Positions 62,201-64,000 of a DNA stretch of 64,000 nt are shown here, piece by piece. The position numbers and the translations under genes are program-made. Under the pieces are notes generated by a model. It had not been told where the DNA came from, did no database searches, and saw only the letters and a program-made list of their open reading frames with translations. Position 1 is the first letter of the stretch; the number at the start of each line of letters is the position of its first letter. This DNA comes from Asterias rubens (Eukaryota; Echinodermata; Asteroidea; Forcipulatida; Asteriidae), in contig NC_047076.1 in assembly GCF_902459465.1 (NCBI RefSeq), forward strand, positions 806,001-870,000, written 5' to 3'.

Positions 62201-63838
62201 AGCGGAGGACTTCTTGATCTTACCAACCATCCCGATTCCAAGGAAGAATAGAGCAGTAGCAGAGAATGAACTTGCGAGAACATTCAGGAAGCCGGCAATA
62301 ATGGCAGGAAGCTTCTGAGAGAAGAGGAAGTTGCTACAGATCCCTAAGAAGACCATAATGATGATTGGATTAGTCAAGAGTCCCTTCATAGCTCGTCCAA
62401 ACTGTCCCCAAAAAAATAATACAAAATAATTAGAACAAATATATAGGAGTAACATCATCCAAGAGTAAAGTTGGGGAAATAACCTAAAAATCAGTCTCAA
62501 ATTGTTTTTAAAAGACAGTTTTATAAACAAATTTCTTAAAGGATATAAGCATAACAAACTATTTATATTGCTTACATGTAGCTTAATAAGGCAAGAGGTA
62601 ATACCCCAAACCAAAAGTATATAAAATAGGCAACCAGTCAATTACTATACAATTTACATTGTTTGCTTAGCAATCATTTTTTGCCAAGCAGATTTTCTGC
62701 TCAGAAAATGGGCTCAGAAATGTGTGTTTTGTTGACATAGAAAGACTCTGCAGGGACTAATGTTACATTGTGCATTGATATCTTAGGCCATTTTTTACTG
62801 GCAAGTATTATTTATATTTGTAACATAATATTAATTAGATTTACCATGACGATATTAGAGCTTCGATGCGTTGCCTGCCTATTTCGCTGGATCTCCATGG
62901 AGAGGAACCCAAATGGGTTTAAGATGGCTAAGGAGATGGGTCCAACTAGGTATAAGTAACTGACATATTCTGGGTGGTGGGTACTGTAGATGGCACTTAC
63001 TGTAATGAGAGAAAAATGGGTTTAAGATGAGAGGTGTTTAATCTCTAAGGAGAGGAACCCAAATGGGTTTAAGATGGCTTAGGAGATGGGTCCAACTAGG
63101 TATAAGTAACTGACATATTCTGGGTGGTGGGTACTGTAGATGGCACCGACTGTAATGTGAGAAAAATGGGTTTAAGATGAGAGGTGTTTAATCTCTAAGG
63201 AGAGGAACCCAAATGGGTTTAAGATGGCTTAGGAGATGGGTCCAACTAGGTATAAGTAACTGACATATTCTGGGTGGTGGGTACTGTAGATGGCACTGAC
63301 TGTAATGTGAGAAAAATGGGTTTAAGATGAGAGGTGTTTAATCTCTAAGGAGAGGAACCCAAATGGGTTTAAGATGGCTAGGAAGATGGGTCCAACTAGG
63401 TATAACTGACATATTCTGGGTGGAGGGTAGACTTGGTACTGTAGATGGCACAGATGAGTGGGGGTTCATCTTTGGAGATGAAGCAAGTTGAATGATAAGT
63501 ATGACGGCGTTTGTCTTTAATTTTTTACTGACTGGCCAGCTGGACTAGTGAGTTTGACATTCACTGTCAGCTTATTCATAAGGCAACGTTAAATGAAATA
63601 GAGGTGCTTTTCAAAATGTAGAGCAGGTAATCTTACATAAAATTAAGGTTTAACGAGAATGAGTTAACTTACTAATTGGATACCCAAGGGCAAAGTCGTT
63701 GCTTTGTGTGGCAAATATTGCAAAGATTCCTGCCCTCCCAAGATCCATGCGTCGACCAATAACCAGTGAAGCTAAGTACACTATTACAAATAGGATTGTT
63801 TTTGAGATCAAAATAGCACTCCAGAATAACCAGTTCAC
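53233..63838 (-). CDS. GPR155: GPR155 (LYCHOS) homologue: PIN-type transporter-GPCR-DEP protein, 5' end missing
   Basis: Exons (descending) 63838-63673, 62999-62845, 62401-62160, 61489-61321, 60890-60735, 59951-59868, 59217-59009, 58555-58459, 58040-57854, 57594-57368, 56653-56493, 54306-54166, 53479-53233; 746 aa plus stop, phases close. The first part has the auxin-carrier-like transporter fold of GPR155, including FAIFATQSNDFALGYPI, YLVGPISLAILNPFGF and FFLGIGMVGKIKKS. The later part holds further membrane segments (GPCR-like half, e.g. RHILLLLFLLLSMII) with an acidic Ser/Asp/Glu loop. The C-terminus is a DEP domain (GLDLVDWLVEVGLATDRDGAV, LLYKF) ending FHVVT. In vertebrates the protein sits on lysosomes, senses cholesterol and promotes mTORC1 signalling by binding GATOR1. 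Human GPR155 is ~870 aa, so about 130 N-terminal residues lie beyond 64000. Tandem arrays fill several introns. Confidence 0.93.
54390..54660. repeat. Repeat with duplicated 'gtgttggttctaaaaagaaccgg' block
   Basis: 'agtgttggttctaaaaagaaccggtgatggacaac' occurs at 54426-54460 and 54508-54542, each preceded by 'accatgtgtaaatctc'-like sequence. Reverse-oriented 'ctcagaaccaac...gagatttacacatggtgtt' follows at 54610-54650. Related to 9984-10125 and 61790-62100. In the last GPR155 intron but one. Confidence 0.65.
55145..55527. repeat. Two 'gggcccaattt' elements in tandem
   Basis: First 'tggcccaacttcattcagctgagtgcttgagc ... gcttaagcagactctatgaaaatgagcc' (55145-55345), then 'gagcccacttccatagagctgcttaaac ... 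tgtaattgagccc' (55346-55527). They are ~80 % alike, so either a tandem duplication or a preferred site. Confidence 0.65.
55930..56330. repeat. Diverged copies of the 60.05-60.7 kb tandem unit, reverse orientation
   Basis: 'caaccctcctactgtttgactatttaacgccatctacagtggttttgactgctagataaactatggcagcc' is the reverse complement of the unit seen at 60.05-60.7 kb. Roughly three degenerate units. GPR155 intron. Confidence 0.6.
56790..57115. repeat. ~88-bp tandem array, four units, derived from a MITE end
   Basis: The unit 'catcattgcggatagggcatac(g)gcagataggatccctaatcctaaagcctggttcatattcctgt(c/g)aatgctaatcattgc' is repeated four times. Its 'aaagcctggttcatattcctg' part is the terminus of the MITE that follows (57085-57276). 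Confidence 0.88.
57085..57276. mobile_element. MITE-like palindrome, 'agcccagttcatacttc' family
   Basis: The ends 'aaagcctggttcatattcctgtcaatgc' and 'gcattcgcaggaagtatgaactgggctt', with complementary inner arms (gcgaatttaacgtgaatttgatgtcac / gtgacgtcgatattcatatcgc). Same family as 478-640. Confidence 0.75.
58680..58893. repeat. 'gggcccaattt' element, long form
   Basis: 'gagccaaatttcatggctctgctgaccac', 'tgatcaccattctctgcttactgtgcaagcgcagaatttctgtgcttgc', 'gcgcgcagaaccatgaaaatgacccc'. GPR155 intron. Confidence 0.65.
59300..59658 (+). mobile_element. 'ggacactattggtaatt' element
   Basis: 'ttaaagccagtggaaactattggtaattg' to 'gagtaattaccaatagtgtccactgcctttaa', complete apart from a short deletion near 'aaaataacaaacctg'. 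GPR155 intron. Confidence 0.85.
60050..60705. repeat. ~115-bp tandem array, about six units
   Basis: The unit 'catgatatcatattgcaggctggcatag' followed by 'tatcattcaaaaccacagt' and 'cagtaggagggttgactgtgtatgg' repeats about six times with increasing decay toward both ends. It ends ~30 bp from GPR155 exon 60890-60735 on the intron side. Diverged reverse copies lie at 55.9-56.3 kb in another intron of the same gene. Confidence 0.85.
61790..62100. repeat. Dispersed 'acaccatgtgtatctctac' repeat
   Basis: 'gcagtaacaccatgtgtatctctacttgctgggtag', 'gaggggacttcgtcttattaacttcacttccgctgagttctgaattggtctcaacgtttcggctgg'. Related shorter pieces lie at 9984-10125 and 54390-54660. Non-coding. GPR155 intron. Confidence 0.55.
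62891..63452 (-). repeat. 150-bp tandem array containing a GPR155 exon and its acceptor
   Basis: The first unit (62891-63040) covers most of exon 62999-62845 plus its acceptor and ~40 bp of intron. It is repeated at 63041-63190 and 63191-63340, and partly at 63341-63452. Copies 2 and 3 keep the acceptor CATTACAG and the downstream reading (GAIYSTHHPEYVSYLYLVGPIS or SAIYS...), but a one-base change makes TCCTAA, an in-frame stop. No donor follows in the copies. Confidence 0.9.
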
Positions 63839-63907
63839 CTGAAAATGACAAGGGAAATTCACAATAAGATTCAAACTTAAAGCTGTTACTTGAACTATTT
63901 CAATAGG

Positions 63908-64000
63908 CTTAAAGGCACTGGACACCTTTGGTAATTGTCAAAGACCAGTCTTAATTCTCACTTGGTGTATATCAACATATGCATACATGTAAAATAACAA
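63908..64000 (+). mobile_element. 'ggacactattggtaatt' element, cut by the window edge
   Basis: 'ttaaaggcactggacacctttggtaattgtcaaagaccagtc' and 'cacttggtgtatatcaacatatgc' are the left end of the family. The rest lies outside. Confidence 0.8.

Overview
The window is animal nuclear DNA: long multi-exon genes with GT-AG introns, AATAAA poly(A) signals, tRNA-headed SINEs, LINE 3' ends and many small palindromic (MITE-like) elements. The proteins are deuterostome-like. The dispersed repeats, especially a ~380 bp element whose ends read like 'ggacactattggtaatt' and a ~200 bp element ending 'gggcccaatttcatag', look like those I associate with echinoderms, probably a sea star. That placement is inference, not proof.

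Layout. 0.2-6.2 kb, minus strand: a complete transformer-2 (tra2) splicing activator in seven exons. It shares a 417 bp head-to-head promoter with a plus-strand gene at 6.6-19.5 kb, a 13-exon ICE2/NARG2 homologue (little elongation complex subunit 2, snRNA transcription). 19.7-22.2 kb holds no gene that I can see. 22.2-28.4 kb is a patch of local duplications around a single-exon secreted C-type-lectin-like gene (24.2-24.9 kb, minus) and contains a perfect 93 bp inverted repeat. 28.6-30.7 kb holds two exons and a poly(A) signal of a small plus-strand gene that I cannot name. 30.9-48.1 kb is a 28-exon full-length ABCB1-type (P-glycoprotein) exporter with one extra C that breaks the second nucleotide-binding domain. 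48.1-53.2 kb is 3' UTR plus repeats. 53.2-63.8 kb, minus strand, carries the last 13 exons of a GPR155 (LYCHOS) homologue whose 5' end lies beyond the window.

All protein-coding models were assembled by hand from exon/intron phases. Every exon length closes in frame except ABCB exon 27, which is one base too long.

The most unusual signal lies in the introns. At four places in three unrelated genes (tra2 twice, ICE2, GPR155) a tandem array includes or abuts a real exon edge, so extra splice-site-like sequences sit in a ladder beside the real one. The clearest is an eight-unit, 34 bp array whose first unit begins at the authentic 5' splice site of tra2 exon 5. Separately, two other arrays (18.1-19.3 kb and 56.8-57.1 kb) have grown from the termini of MITE-like elements; the first shows higher-order repeat structure like a young satellite.
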